The notes beneath the pieces are model-generated. The model was given only the letters and a program-made list of their open reading frames with translations. It was not told the origin of the DNA and ran no database searches. Positions 1 to 6,700 of a DNA stretch of 9,405 nucleotides are shown piece by piece. Each line of letters starts with the position of its first letter. Within the stretch, counting starts at the first letter, position 1. Position numbers and translations under genes: made by a program. The DNA comes from Pseudomonadota bacterium (GTDB lineage Bacteria > Pseudomonadota > Gammaproteobacteria > Burkholderiales > Gallionellaceae): positions 1-9,405 of the forward strand of contig JAJZUH010000076.1 of assembly GCA_021847165.1 (NCBI GenBank), in the 5' to 3' direction.

Positions 1-85
1 TTCTAGAAATTGGTTTTGCCGTCGGCCCTTTCTGTTGTTTGCGGCAGGCTGGGCGACTTGGCGGCAAGGTAGCTAGGAGAATACG
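1..85 (+). other. Non-coding leader upstream of flgC
   Basis: All three forward frames were read. Frame 1 stops at 4-6 and again at 70-72, and frame 2 stops at 74-76. Frame 3 has no stop here but reads through out of frame into flgC. None of the peptides resembles a FlgB C-terminus, which is the usual upstream neighbour. The stretch is T-rich compared with the genes that follow. It contains a weak inverted repeat (TTGCCG at 16-21 against CGGCAA at 62-67), a small CTTG-GCGG-CAAG hairpin at 57-68, and the flgC Shine-Dalgarno AGGAGA at 75-80. No convincing promoter or terminator was found. It is either a longer than usual flgB-flgC spacer or the tail of an upstream gene that ends at or before base 6. 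Confidence 0.5.
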
Positions 86-490
86 ATGTCACTATTCAAT
101 ATATTCAACATCGCCGGATCGGCCATGACGGCGCAATCGCAGCGCCTCAATGTGGTCGCCAGCAACCTCGCCAACGTCGACAGCGCCACGGGGCCGGACG
201 GCAAAGCGTACCGGGCCAAGCAGGTGGTATTCAGCACCACGCCGATTGCCGGGCAGGCCGGCGAGGGGGTGCAGGTCGCGGCGGTGGTGGAGGACAGTTC
301 GCCGATGAAGGTCGTCTACGACCCGCAGCATCCGATGGCGAATGCCCAGGGCTATGTGACGCTGCCCAACGTGAACCCGGTCGACGAGATGGTCAACATG
401 ATCTCGGCGTCGCGCTCTTACCAGAACAACGTGGATGTGATGAACACGTCCAAGAACCTGCTGATCAAAACGCTCACCATCGGACAATAA
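86..490 (+). CDS. flgC: Flagellar basal-body rod protein FlgC
   Basis: FlgC is one of the proximal rod subunits exported through the flagellar type III system to form the drive shaft in the periplasm. The 134-residue length matches the family. The N-terminal rod motif ASNLANVDS lies at residues 25-33 and is followed by the FlgC-type [10 protein letters not shown] segment (36-45). The C-terminal helix carries [20 protein letters not shown] (99-118) and ends in LLIKTLTIG. The two terminal segments are the D0 helices that pair in the assembled rod. ATG at 86 is preceded by AGGAGA at 75-80, a normal spacing, and no better start lies nearby. The gene sits 14 bases ahead of flgD, as expected for the rod-hook operon; flgB is not in view. 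No cysteine is present. Identification is firm from terminal motifs, length and gene order. Confidence 0.97.
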   Translation: MSLFNIFNIAGSAMTAQSQRLNVVASNLANVDSATGPDGKAYRAKQVVFSTTPIAGQAGEGVQVAAVVEDSSPMKVVYDPQHPMANAQGYVTLPNVNPVDEMVNMISASRSYQNNVDVMNTSKNLLIKTLTIGQ

Positions 491-504
491 AGGAGGCTAA
501 AGCC

Positions 505-1170
505 ATGACCACTTCAGTGCAGAGCAGTACTTCATCCACGGCTGCGCAATCGATCACCTCGACAGCCAGCTCCCAGCTGGCGGCGACCCAGGACCGCTTC
601 CTGACGCTGCTGGTGACCCAGCTGCAGAACCAGGATCCGCTCAATCCGATGGACAATTCGCAGGTCACTTCGCAGATGGCGCAGCTTTCCACGGTCAGCG
701 GCATCAATCAGTTGAATGCCACGGTGCAGGCGCTGAGCACCAGCATGGCCACGTCGCAATCCCTGCAGGCGACCTCGATGATCGGGCATGCCGCACTGGT
801 GCCGGGCAGCCAGATCAGCCTGGCGAACGCGCAGGGAACCGCGGCGGTGGAATTGACCCAGCCGGCGGACAGTGTCACGGTGAACGTCACCGATGCCAGC
901 GGCAATGTCGTGCGCACCCTGCAACTGGGTTCGCAAAGCGCGGCCGGGGTGGTCAACTTCGCGTGGGATGGCAAGGATAATACCGGCGCGACCGTGGCGG
1001 ACGGCACCTATCGGTTCAGCGCGACGGCCATGGTCGGTACCAGCAAGAGCAGCCCGACGACGCTGTCTTACGGCATGGTGAACAGCGTGTCGCTGACTGC
1101 CAGCGGGCCGGCGCTGGGCATGGGGGCACTCGGCGATGTGGCGCTGAGCGCGGTGCGGCAGGTTTTGTAA
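505..1170 (+). CDS. flgD: Flagellar hook cap / hook assembly protein FlgD
   Basis: FlgD forms the temporary cap at the growing hook tip, directs FlgE polymerisation, and is displaced by FlgK. The 221-residue product is close to the usual family length. A Ser/Thr/Gln-rich flexible N-terminus (1-28) precedes the conserved FlgD signature at residues 32-71, with FLTLLVTQLQNQDPLNPMDN at 32-51 and the QMAQLSTVSGINQLN stretch after it. The C-terminal half has the FlgD Ig-like fold motif, seen as FAWDGKDNTGATVADGTYRF at 152-171. It is flanked by strands at about 85-110 and 180-221 that would form the Tudor-like domain. The start is set by a perfect AAGGAGG (490-496), whose first base is the last base of the flgC stop codon, eight bases before ATG 505; this is the strongest ribosome site in the window. 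No cysteine. Confidence 0.96.
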   Translation: MTTSVQSSTSSTAAQSITSTASSQLAATQDRFLTLLVTQLQNQDPLNPMDNSQVTSQMAQLSTVSGINQLNATVQALSTSMATSQSLQATSMIGHAALVPGSQISLANAQGTAAVELTQPADSVTVNVTDASGNVVRTLQLGSQSAAGVVNFAWDGKDNTGATVADGTYRFSATAMVGTSKSSPTTLSYGMVNSVSLTASGPALGMGALGDVALSAVRQVL

Positions 1171-1217
1171 TGAACGTTGCGCAAGGCGCACGCGATCGAT
1201 ATTAACAGGAGGTTGTC
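1171..1217 (+). other. flgD-flgE intergenic gap with small hairpin
   Basis: This 47-base gap is about two to four times longer than most others in the operon. It contains a perfect 5-bp inverted repeat with a three-base loop, TGCGC (1178-1182) AAG GCGCA (1186-1190), then overlapping palindromes CGATCG and ATCGAT (1193-1200). There is no T-run after the stem, so it does not look like an intrinsic terminator, and I find no sigma-28 or sigma-54 promoter. The flgE Shine-Dalgarno AGGAGG is at 1207-1212. A role in mRNA processing or in adjusting flgE expression is possible but only inferred. Confidence 0.4.
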
Positions 1218-2441
1218 ATGGGTTTCGAACAAGGTCTGAGCGGTCTGAATGCAGCATCCAAGAGTCTGGACGTGATCGGCAACAACGTCGCCAACGCCAG
1301 CACGGTCGGCTTCAAGGGTTCGCAGGCGCAATTCGCCGATGTGTATGCCAGTTCGATGGCCGGTTCCAGCGGCGGTCAGGCGGGTATCGGCGTCAAAGTG
1401 GCCACGGTGGCGCAGCAGTTCACCCAGGGCAATATCACAACGACCAACAATTCGCTGGATATGGCCATCAGCGGTGCCGGATTCTTCCGCATGGACAACA
1501 ACGGATCGATCACCTACTCGCGCAACGGTCAGTTCCAGATGGACAAGAACGGATTCATCGTCGACAGCCAGGGCTACAAACTCACAGGGTATCTGCCGAA
1601 TGCTGCGGGCACGATCGTGGCGACCGCCCCCGCAGATTTGCAGATATCCACCGCCGACCTGCTGCCCAAGCCGACCGCGAACGTCACGGCCGGGCTCAAC
1701 CTGGACGCGCGCCTGGCCGTGCCGGCCGTGGCGCCATTCGACCCCAACAATTCGGCGACCTTCAACAACTCCACGTCGACGACGGTGTATGACAGCCTGG
1801 GCGGCGCCCATACCGCTTCGCTGTATTTCGTCAAGACGGCAACGAATGCCTGGAACGCGTATCTGACGGTGGACGGCGCGTCGGTTCCCACCCCGATCGC
1901 TCCCCTGACCGCGATGACCTTCAGCACCAGCGGCGTCATGACGGCACCGGTGGCAGCGGTGACTTCCGCATCATTCACTCCGGCAGGCGGGGGGGCGGCG
2001 CAAACGGTGAGCTTCAATTTCGCCGGCACCTCGCAGTTCGGCAGCACCTTCGGCGTGAATTCGCTCACGCAGGACGGCTACACCTCGGGACACATGACCG
2101 GGTTCAGCACCGGCTCCGACGGCATCGTGACGGGACGCTATTCAAACGGGCAGACCAAGCCGCTGGGCCAGGTCGTGCTGGCCAACTTCAGCAATGCGCA
2201 GGGATTGCAGCCGCAGGGCAACAACCAGTGGGTGGAGACCGCAACTTCGGGTGCTCCGCTGGTGGGTGTCCCCGGTTCGTCCAGCCTCGGCGTGCTGCAG
2301 ACCTCGGCCACCGAAGATTCCAATGTTGACCTGACTGCCGAACTGGTGAACATGATCACCGCCCAGCGCGCATACCAGGCCAATGCGCAGACGATCAAGA
2401 CGCAGGACCAGATCATGCAGACGATCGTCAACCTGCGTTAA
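1218..2441 (+). CDS. flgE: Flagellar hook protein FlgE
   Basis: FlgE is the hook subunit, polymerising outside the cell under the FlgD cap into the curved universal joint. The 407-residue length is close to the enteric protein. The N-terminal D0 region reads MGFEQGLSGLNAASKSLDVI, then GNNVANASTVGFKGS (21-35), the hook/rod family motif. LDMAISGAGFFRM (80-92) and YSRNGQFQMDKNGFIV (100-115) form the conserved D1 entry. Residues about 145-300 are the variable exposed D1/D2 region, rich in Ala, Thr and Ser. The C-terminus has NVDLTAELVNMITAQRAYQA (369-388) and ends TIVNLR. This lacks the FlgG-type 18-residue insertion after residue 45, which separates it from rod proteins. ATG 1218 follows AGGAGG (1207-1212). 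A seven-G run at 1989-1995 encodes part of a Gly/Ala loop. No cysteine. Confidence 0.97.
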   Translation: MGFEQGLSGLNAASKSLDVIGNNVANASTVGFKGSQAQFADVYASSMAGSSGGQAGIGVKVATVAQQFTQGNITTTNNSLDMAISGAGFFRMDNNGSITYSRNGQFQMDKNGFIVDSQGYKLTGYLPNAAGTIVATAPADLQISTADLLPKPTANVTAGLNLDARLAVPAVAPFDPNNSATFNNSTSTTVYDSLGGAHTASLYFVKTATNAWNAYLTVDGASVPTPIAPLTAMTFSTSGVMTAPVAAVTSASFTPAGGGAAQTVSFNFAGTSQFGSTFGVNSLTQDGYTSGHMTGFSTGSDGIVTGRYSNGQTKPLGQVVLANFSNAQGLQPQGNNQWVETATSGAPLVGVPGSSSLGVLQTSATEDSNVDLTAELVNMITAQRAYQANAQTIKTQDQIMQTIVNLR

Positions 2442-2465
2442 GCGGATACGGGCGAGGGAAGCGAT

Positions 2466-3209
2466 ATGGACAGGCTGATCTACACCGCGATGACCGGGGC
2501 TTCGCACACCATGCAGCAGCAGGCATCGGTGGCGCAGAACCTGGCCAACATCAATACGCCGGGGTTCCGCTCGACCATCGACACTTTCCGCAGCGTGCCG
2601 CTGGTCGGGGAAGGGCTGCCGACCCGCACCTTCGTGGTCGATTCGACCGCGGGTACCGACTTCACGCCAGGCGTCATGCAGGCGACCGGACGCAAACTCG
2701 ATGTCGCCATCGATGGCAAGGGCTGGATCGCAGTGCAGGACGAGAACGGCAACGAGGCCTATACCCGCAACGGCAGCCTGCAGGTGCTGCCCGGCGGCAT
2801 CCTGCAGGCCCGCAATGGCATGACGGTGATGGGCGATAGCGGCCCGATCACCATTCCGCCCGACACCGAGGTGACCATCGCCAAGGACGGCACCATCTCG
2901 ACCGTGCCCAGCGGCACGATGGCCGCCCAGGAAGTGATCGTCGGGCGCATCAAGCTCACCAACCCGCCGGAGAGCCAGCTGGTGCGCGGCGAGGACGGCC
3001 TGTTTCGCACCAGGGACGGCAAACCTGCCGATGCCGATGCGCAGGTGACGATCTTGTCGGGCAACCTGGAGGGCAGCAACACCAACATGGTGGAGTCGAT
3101 GGTGAACATGATCTCGCTGGCTCGCCAGTACGACATGCAGATGAAGATGTTGCAAACGGCGGACGACAACGCCAAGCAGGCCAGCGGTGTGCTCAGTGTC
3201 ACCGGCTGA
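2466..3209 (+). CDS. flgF: Flagellar basal-body rod protein FlgF
   Basis: FlgF is a rod subunit between the proximal FlgB/FlgC section and the FlgG distal rod. At 247 residues it is the usual size. The N-terminus MDRLIYTAMTGASHTMQQQ is the characteristic FlgF opening, followed by the family motif QNLANINTPGFRS (24-36). LDVAIDGKGWIAV (78-90) and YTRNGSLQVLPGGILQ (99-114) correspond to the conserved D1 strands. The C-terminus has EGSNTNMVESMVNMISLARQ (202-221), ending in a helix with YDMQMKMLQTADDN. The gene starts 24 bases after flgE stops. Its ribosome site is modest (GAGG at 2454-2457), which would fit a rod protein needed in only a few copies compared with the hook subunit upstream; that link is my inference. 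No cysteine. Confidence 0.96.
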   Translation: MDRLIYTAMTGASHTMQQQASVAQNLANINTPGFRSTIDTFRSVPLVGEGLPTRTFVVDSTAGTDFTPGVMQATGRKLDVAIDGKGWIAVQDENGNEAYTRNGSLQVLPGGILQARNGMTVMGDSGPITIPPDTEVTIAKDGTISTVPSGTMAAQEVIVGRIKLTNPPESQLVRGEDGLFRTRDGKPADADAQVTILSGNLEGSNTNMVESMVNMISLARQYDMQMKMLQTADDNAKQASGVLSVTG

Positions 3210-3230
3210 ATTTTAAAAAGGATACTAATC

Positions 3231-4013
3231 ATGATTCGTTCCCTGTGGATCGCCAAGACCGGCATGGAAGCGCAGCAGACGCAGATGGATGTCATCTCCA
3301 ACAACCTGGCCAACGTCGGCACCAACGGTTTCAAGCGCTCGCGCGCTGTGTTCGAAGACCTGCTGTACCAGAACATACGCCAGCCGGGCGCACAATCGTC
3401 GCAGCTGACCCAGATACCGTCCGGCATGCAGGTCGGTACCGGCGTGCGCCCCATCGCAGCCGAACGGCTGCAGACGCAAGGCAACCTGCAACAGACCAGC
3501 AACCAGCTGGATGTGGCGATCCAGGGGGCGGGTTTCTTCCAGGTGTTGCTGCCGGACGGCACCACCGGCTACACCCGCGACGGTTCCTTCCAGACCAACA
3601 ATCAGGGGCAGATCGTCACTTCCAACGGCTTCCCGTTGCAGCCGTCGATCACCATTCCGGCCAATGCGACTTCGATCACCATCGGCCAGGATGGCGTGGT
3701 CTCGGTCACGCAGCCGGGTACGGCGACGGCGGTGCAGGTCGGCAGCATCCAGCTGGCGACGTTCATCAACCCGACCGGCCTGGAAAGCATGGGGCAGAAC
3801 CTGTACCAGGAGACGGGTTCGTCGGGTCCCCCGCTGGCCAACGTGCCGGGCACCAACGGCACGGGTACCGTGAGCCAGGGGTATGTGGAAACGTCCAACG
3901 TGAACGTGGTGGAAGAACTGGTCAACATGATCCAGACGCAGCGCGCCTACGAAATGAACTCCAAGGCGATCACCGTTTCGGACCAGATGTTGCAGAAACT
4001 GACACAGATGTAG
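3231..4013 (+). CDS. flgG: Flagellar distal rod protein FlgG
   Basis: FlgG forms the distal rod that passes through the P and L rings. The product is 260 residues, the same length as the enteric protein. It opens with [20 protein letters not shown] and the motif [15 protein letters not shown] (23-37). The FlgG-specific L-stretch, which keeps the rod straight and is absent from FlgE, is present: [20 protein letters not shown] at 46-65, followed by the GTG that rejoins the shared fold. [13 protein letters not shown] (93-105) and [20 protein letters not shown] (114-133) are D1 motifs. The C-terminus carries [20 protein letters not shown] (223-242), then [21 protein letters not shown] 3231 has AAGGA at 3218-3222. 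It sits 21 bases after flgF, and its stop lies just before the flgH ribosome site. No cysteine. Confidence 0.98.
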   Translation: MIRSLWIAKTGMEAQQTQMDVISNNLANVGTNGFKRSRAVFEDLLYQNIRQPGAQSSQLTQIPSGMQVGTGVRPIAAERLQTQGNLQQTSNQLDVAIQGAGFFQVLLPDGTTGYTRDGSFQTNNQGQIVTSNGFPLQPSITIPANATSITIGQDGVVSVTQPGTATAVQVGSIQLATFINPTGLESMGQNLYQETGSSGPPLANVPGTNGTGTVSQGYVETSNVNVVEELVNMIQTQRAYEMNSKAITVSDQMLQKLTQM

Positions 4014-4019
4014 GTGAGG
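4013..4019 (+). promoter_or_regulatory. Ribosome binding site that fixes the flgH start
   Basis: GGTGAGG begins on the last base of the flgG stop codon and ends six bases before ATG 4026. An upstream in-frame GTG at 4014 lies inside this motif and has no purine-rich site of its own, so ATG 4026 is preferred. The overlap with the flgG stop suggests translational coupling of flgG and flgH. Confidence 0.6.
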
Positions 4020-4025
4020 CGGCCC

Positions 4026-4676
4026 ATGCGCAAGATCATTGGAATCATTAACCTGCTGGCGCTGGCATCGTCGCTGGCGGCCTGTGTGCCTTCGACCAGC
4101 ATCAAGGATCCCCTGACGGCACGTCCGGTGGAGCCGGCTGCGGCGGCAGACAACAAGGGGGCGATCTTCCAGGCCGGGGTGAACGACCATCCGATGTTCG
4201 AGGATTACCGTCCGCACCGCGTCGGCGACGTGCTCATCATCAACATCGTCGAAGCGACAGCGGCTTCCGGCAAATCCGGACACGACGATACCAATACCGG
4301 CAGCCTGGCCATGACCGCTCCCGCACTGGCCGGTGCGACGGGCGGCGTGACCGGCAGCAGCGGGGTCAAGTCGGGCAGCGCGAGCGACAGTTCGGGCAGC
4401 AATTCCTTTTCCGGTGCGATCACGGTGACGGTGATCGAGGTGTTGCCCAACGGCAATCTGCGCGTCGCAGGGGAGAAACAGGTGGCCATCAAACTGTCCC
4501 AGGAATATGTGCGTTTCTCCGGCGTGGTGAACCCCATCACCATCAGCGGCAGCAATACCGTGCAATCCACCCAGGTGGCGGATGTGCATATCGAATACAA
4601 GGGAGCGAACAGTATCGATACGGCGTCGGTGTTCAGCATGTTCAACCGCATTTTCTACTCGATATTGCCGTTCTGA
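4026..4676 (+). CDS. flgH: Flagellar L-ring lipoprotein FlgH
   Basis: FlgH is the outer-membrane lipoprotein that polymerises into the L ring around the distal rod. With ATG 4026 the product is 216 residues and begins MRKIIGIINLLALASSLAAC, a type II signal sequence with lipobox L17-A-A-C20. Residue +2 is Val, not Asp, consistent with delivery to the outer membrane. GAIFQ (45-49) and PMFEDYRPHRVGDVLIINIV (56-75) are family hallmarks. A Gly/Ser/Ala-rich low-complexity loop follows at about 90-128. The C-terminal half holds ITVTVIEVLPNGNLRVAGEK (132-151) and the GVVNPITI motif (166-173), and ends FNRIFYSILPF. A GTG at 4014 would add four residues (MRRP) but lacks a ribosome site. It lies 12 bases from both flgG and flgI. 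The lipid-carrying Cys is its only cysteine. Confidence 0.96.
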   Translation: MRKIIGIINLLALASSLAACVPSTSIKDPLTARPVEPAAAADNKGAIFQAGVNDHPMFEDYRPHRVGDVLIINIVEATAASGKSGHDDTNTGSLAMTAPALAGATGGVTGSSGVKSGSASDSSGSNSFSGAITVTVIEVLPNGNLRVAGEKQVAIKLSQEYVRFSGVVNPITISGSNTVQSTQVADVHIEYKGANSIDTASVFSMFNRIFYSILPF

Positions 4677-4688
4677 CGAGGTGAAATC

Positions 4689-5795
4689 ATGAATATCAGA
4701 TCGTTTCTGTTTGCCCTGCTGATGCTCGTTTCGATGAGTGCTGCGGCGGAGCGCATCAAGGATATTGCCACCGTGCTGGGCGTGCGCGAGAACCAGCTGA
4801 TGGGCTATGGCCTGGTGGTCGGGCTGGACGGCAGCGGCGACATGACCATGCAGACGCCGTTCACGGTGCAGAGCATCACCAACATGCTGCTGCAGATGGG
4901 CGTCAACATGCCGCCGGGCAGCAGCAGCATCATGATGCTGAAGAACGTGGCCGCGGTGACGGTGACAGCTTCGTTGCCGCCCTTTTCGCGCCCCGGACAG
5001 ACCATCGACATCACGGTGTCGTCTTTCGGCAATGCGAAAAGCCTGCGCGGCGGTACCCTGCTGATGACGCCGCTCAAAGGCGCGGACGGGCAGGTGTATG
5101 CCATGGCGCAGGGCAACTTGCTGGTGGGCGGGGTGGGTGCCGCTGCGGCCGGCTCCAAGGCGCAGGTGAATCACCTGAGCGTGGGGCGCATTCCCGGTGG
5201 CGCCACCGTGGAGCGCTCCGTGCCGACCTCACTCGGCCAGGGCGAATACGTGTATCTCGAATTGAACAATGCCGACTTCACCACGGCGATGCATCTCGCC
5301 GATGCGATCGATCACAACATCTCGCCTGATGCAGGGATCGCCATGGCTGTGGATGCGCGCACCATCCAGATCAAGGCGCCGGAAGGAGGGGCGCGCGTTG
5401 CCTTCATTTCGAAGATCGAGAATCTGGATGTCGATGTGGCGGCGGGCAGCGCCAAGGTCATCGTCAATGCGCGTACCGGCTCGGTGGTGATGAACCAGCA
5501 TGTCTCGCTCGACGATTGCGCGGTCGCGCACGGCAACCTGACGGTGGTGGTCAACGCCGAGAATACGGTGAGCCAGCCCGCGCCGCTTTCCCAGGGGCAG
5601 ACTGCGGCGGTGACCAACGCCACCATCGAGATCACTGCGGACAAGGGCAATCTGTTGCGCCTGAAACGCGGCGTCGATCTGAACGATGTGGTCAAGGCGC
5701 TCAACTCCATCGGCGTGACCCCGCAGGACATGCTCGCGATTCTGCAGGCGATGAAATCGGCGGGTGCCCTGCACGCCGACCTCGAGGTGATCTGA
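4689..5795 (+). CDS. flgI: Flagellar P-ring protein FlgI
   Basis: FlgI is a secreted periplasmic protein that assembles the P ring on the distal rod in the peptidoglycan layer. The product is 368 residues, typical for the family. A Sec signal peptide spans residues 1-20 (hydrophobic FLFALLMLVSM, cleavage predicted after A18-A-A20), giving a mature protein starting ERIKDIATVLGVRENQLMGY, with GLVVGLDGSGD next. VTVTASLPPFSRPGQTIDIT (90-109) and the VSSFGNAKSLRGGTLLMTPL stretch (110-129) are strongly conserved blocks. The C-terminus ends SAGALHADLEVI. Enteric FlgI has two cysteines joined by a DsbA-made disulfide. Here the first is present (Cys277, codon 5517-5519) but the position of the second is Ala360, so no internal disulfide can form. 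GAGGTG at 4678-4683 precedes ATG 4689. Confidence 0.97.
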   Translation: MNIRSFLFALLMLVSMSAAAERIKDIATVLGVRENQLMGYGLVVGLDGSGDMTMQTPFTVQSITNMLLQMGVNMPPGSSSIMMLKNVAAVTVTASLPPFSRPGQTIDITVSSFGNAKSLRGGTLLMTPLKGADGQVYAMAQGNLLVGGVGAAAAGSKAQVNHLSVGRIPGGATVERSVPTSLGQGEYVYLELNNADFTTAMHLADAIDHNISPDAGIAMAVDARTIQIKAPEGGARVAFISKIENLDVDVAAGSAKVIVNARTGSVVMNQHVSLDDCAVAHGNLTVVVNAENTVSQPAPLSQGQTAAVTNATIEITADKGNLLRLKRGVDLNDVVKALNSIGVTPQDMLAILQAMKSAGALHADLEVI

Positions 5796-5805
5796 GTCTG
5801 CTGCC

Positions 5806-6636
5806 ATGACGATCCCCGGTACCGACATCGGCAGTCTGGCGGCGGATAGCCAGAATCTGGACAAGCTGCGCCTGCAGGCGAAACAGGCCCCCGATCAGGC
5901 GCTGAAGGCGGCGGCACAGCAATTCGAGACGGTGTTCCTGAACATGATGCTGAAAAGCATGCGGGATGCGACGCCGCAGGACGGTGCGCTCGACAGCGAA
6001 CAGACCAAGATGTTCACCGGCATGCTCGACCAGCAGCTGGCGCAAAACATGTCTGCGCGCGGCATCGGCCTGGCCGACCTCATGGTGAAACAGCTCAGCC
6101 GTACGCATTCCGGCGGCGCACCGGCAACCACCCCCGCTTCGGCCGCGCCGGGTGCGCTGCCGTCTGCCTACAAGGCCGATGTCCAACAGGCTTTCGTCGA
6201 CAAGATGAAGGTGCCGGCCGAACAGGCCAGCCGCAGCACCGGCATTCCGGCGCATCTGATCCTGGGGCAGGCTGCGCTGGAAAGCGGCTGGGGCAAACGC
6301 GAGATCAGGATGGCGGACGGCAGCAACAGCCATAACCTGTTCGGCATCAAGGCGGGCAAGGATTGGAACGGCAAGGTGGCGGAAGTCACCACCACCGAAT
6401 ACCGCAACGGCGTGGCGAGCAAGCAGGTGGAGCGCTTCCGCGCCTATGGTTCCTATGCCGAATCGTTCCAGGACTATGCCAGTCTGCTGAGCGGCAATTC
6501 CAGGTATGCCGGTGTGATCGGACAGGCGGATGCCAAGGTGTTCGCGCAAGGTTTGCAGCAAGCCGGTTATGCCACCGACCCCCGCTACGCCGACAAGCTG
6601 GCCGGGGTGATCGGCAGCGTCAGCGCGCGTGCCTAA
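5806..6636 (+). CDS. flgJ: Rod cap and peptidoglycan hydrolase FlgJ
   Basis: FlgJ caps the growing rod and opens the peptidoglycan so the rod can pass. The 276-residue product has the two-domain form typical of beta- and gammaproteobacteria. The N-terminal rod-cap domain (about 14-98) contains ALKAAAQQFETVFLNMMLKS (32-51) and the MFTGMLDQQLAQNM stretch. A Pro/Ala/Gly-rich linker spans about 101-122. The C-terminal glucosaminidase-type (GH73-like) domain spans about 125-271 and has ILGQAALESGWGKRE (152-166) with putative catalytic Glu159, HNLFGIK (176-182), and SFQDYASLL (220-228) with Asp223 matching the second essential acidic residue of the Salmonella enzyme. Ten bases separate it from flgI, with no good ribosome site next to ATG 5806; GAGGTGA at 5784-5790 is 15 bases away, so coupling to flgI translation is likely. 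Its TAA stop lies within the flgK promoter. Confidence 0.96.
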   Translation: MTIPGTDIGSLAADSQNLDKLRLQAKQAPDQALKAAAQQFETVFLNMMLKSMRDATPQDGALDSEQTKMFTGMLDQQLAQNMSARGIGLADLMVKQLSRTHSGGAPATTPASAAPGALPSAYKADVQQAFVDKMKVPAEQASRSTGIPAHLILGQAALESGWGKREIRMADGSNSHNLFGIKAGKDWNGKVAEVTTTEYRNGVASKQVERFRAYGSYAESFQDYASLLSGNSRYAGVIGQADAKVFAQGLQQAGYATDPRYADKLAGVIGSVSARA

Positions 6637-6660
6637 AGTTTTGAATGATTGTGCCGATAC
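6634..6660 (+). promoter_or_regulatory. Sigma-28 (FliA) promoter of flgKL
   Basis: TAAAGTTT at 6634-6641 matches the sigma-28 -35 consensus at all eight positions. An 11-base spacer follows, then GCCGATAC at 6653-6660, matching the GCCGATAA -10 consensus at seven of eight. Spacing is exactly the consensus. Transcription would start near 6666-6668, leaving a leader of about 34 bases with the flgK ribosome site AAGGA at 6689-6693. The first three bases of the -35 are the flgJ stop codon. A late-class promoter before flgK and flgL is known from enteric flagellar regulons, which supports the reading. It implies that FliA and its anti-sigma factor FlgM exist elsewhere in the genome. Confidence 0.88.
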
Positions 6661-6700
6661 CCATGGCGTGAAGTTGAATTAAGGGCGGAAGGATCCGGAT

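Noticed and set aside
50..66. Possible sigma-54 promoter (GG at 52-53, GC at 64-65) before flgC
   Set aside because: Only the invariant dinucleotides and two other positions match. The implied start near base 77 would fall inside the Shine-Dalgarno sequence, leaving no usable leader.
4014..4025. GTG at 4014 as the flgH start
   Set aside because: It would add only MRRP to the signal peptide, has no ribosome site upstream, and sits inside the GGTGAGG that is well placed for ATG 4026. It cannot be ruled out entirely.
3225..5174. 649-residue open frame on the minus strand opposite flgG, flgH and flgI
   Set aside because: It lies wholly antisense to three well-conserved genes. Its translation is rich in His, Arg, Gly and Gln with no family motif, as expected when GC-rich codons are read in the mirror frame.
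6637..6700. Terminator between flgJ and flgK
   Set aside because: Only a three-base GCC/GGC pairing around CCATGG is visible and no T-run follows. The gap is better explained by the sigma-28 promoter and flgK leader.
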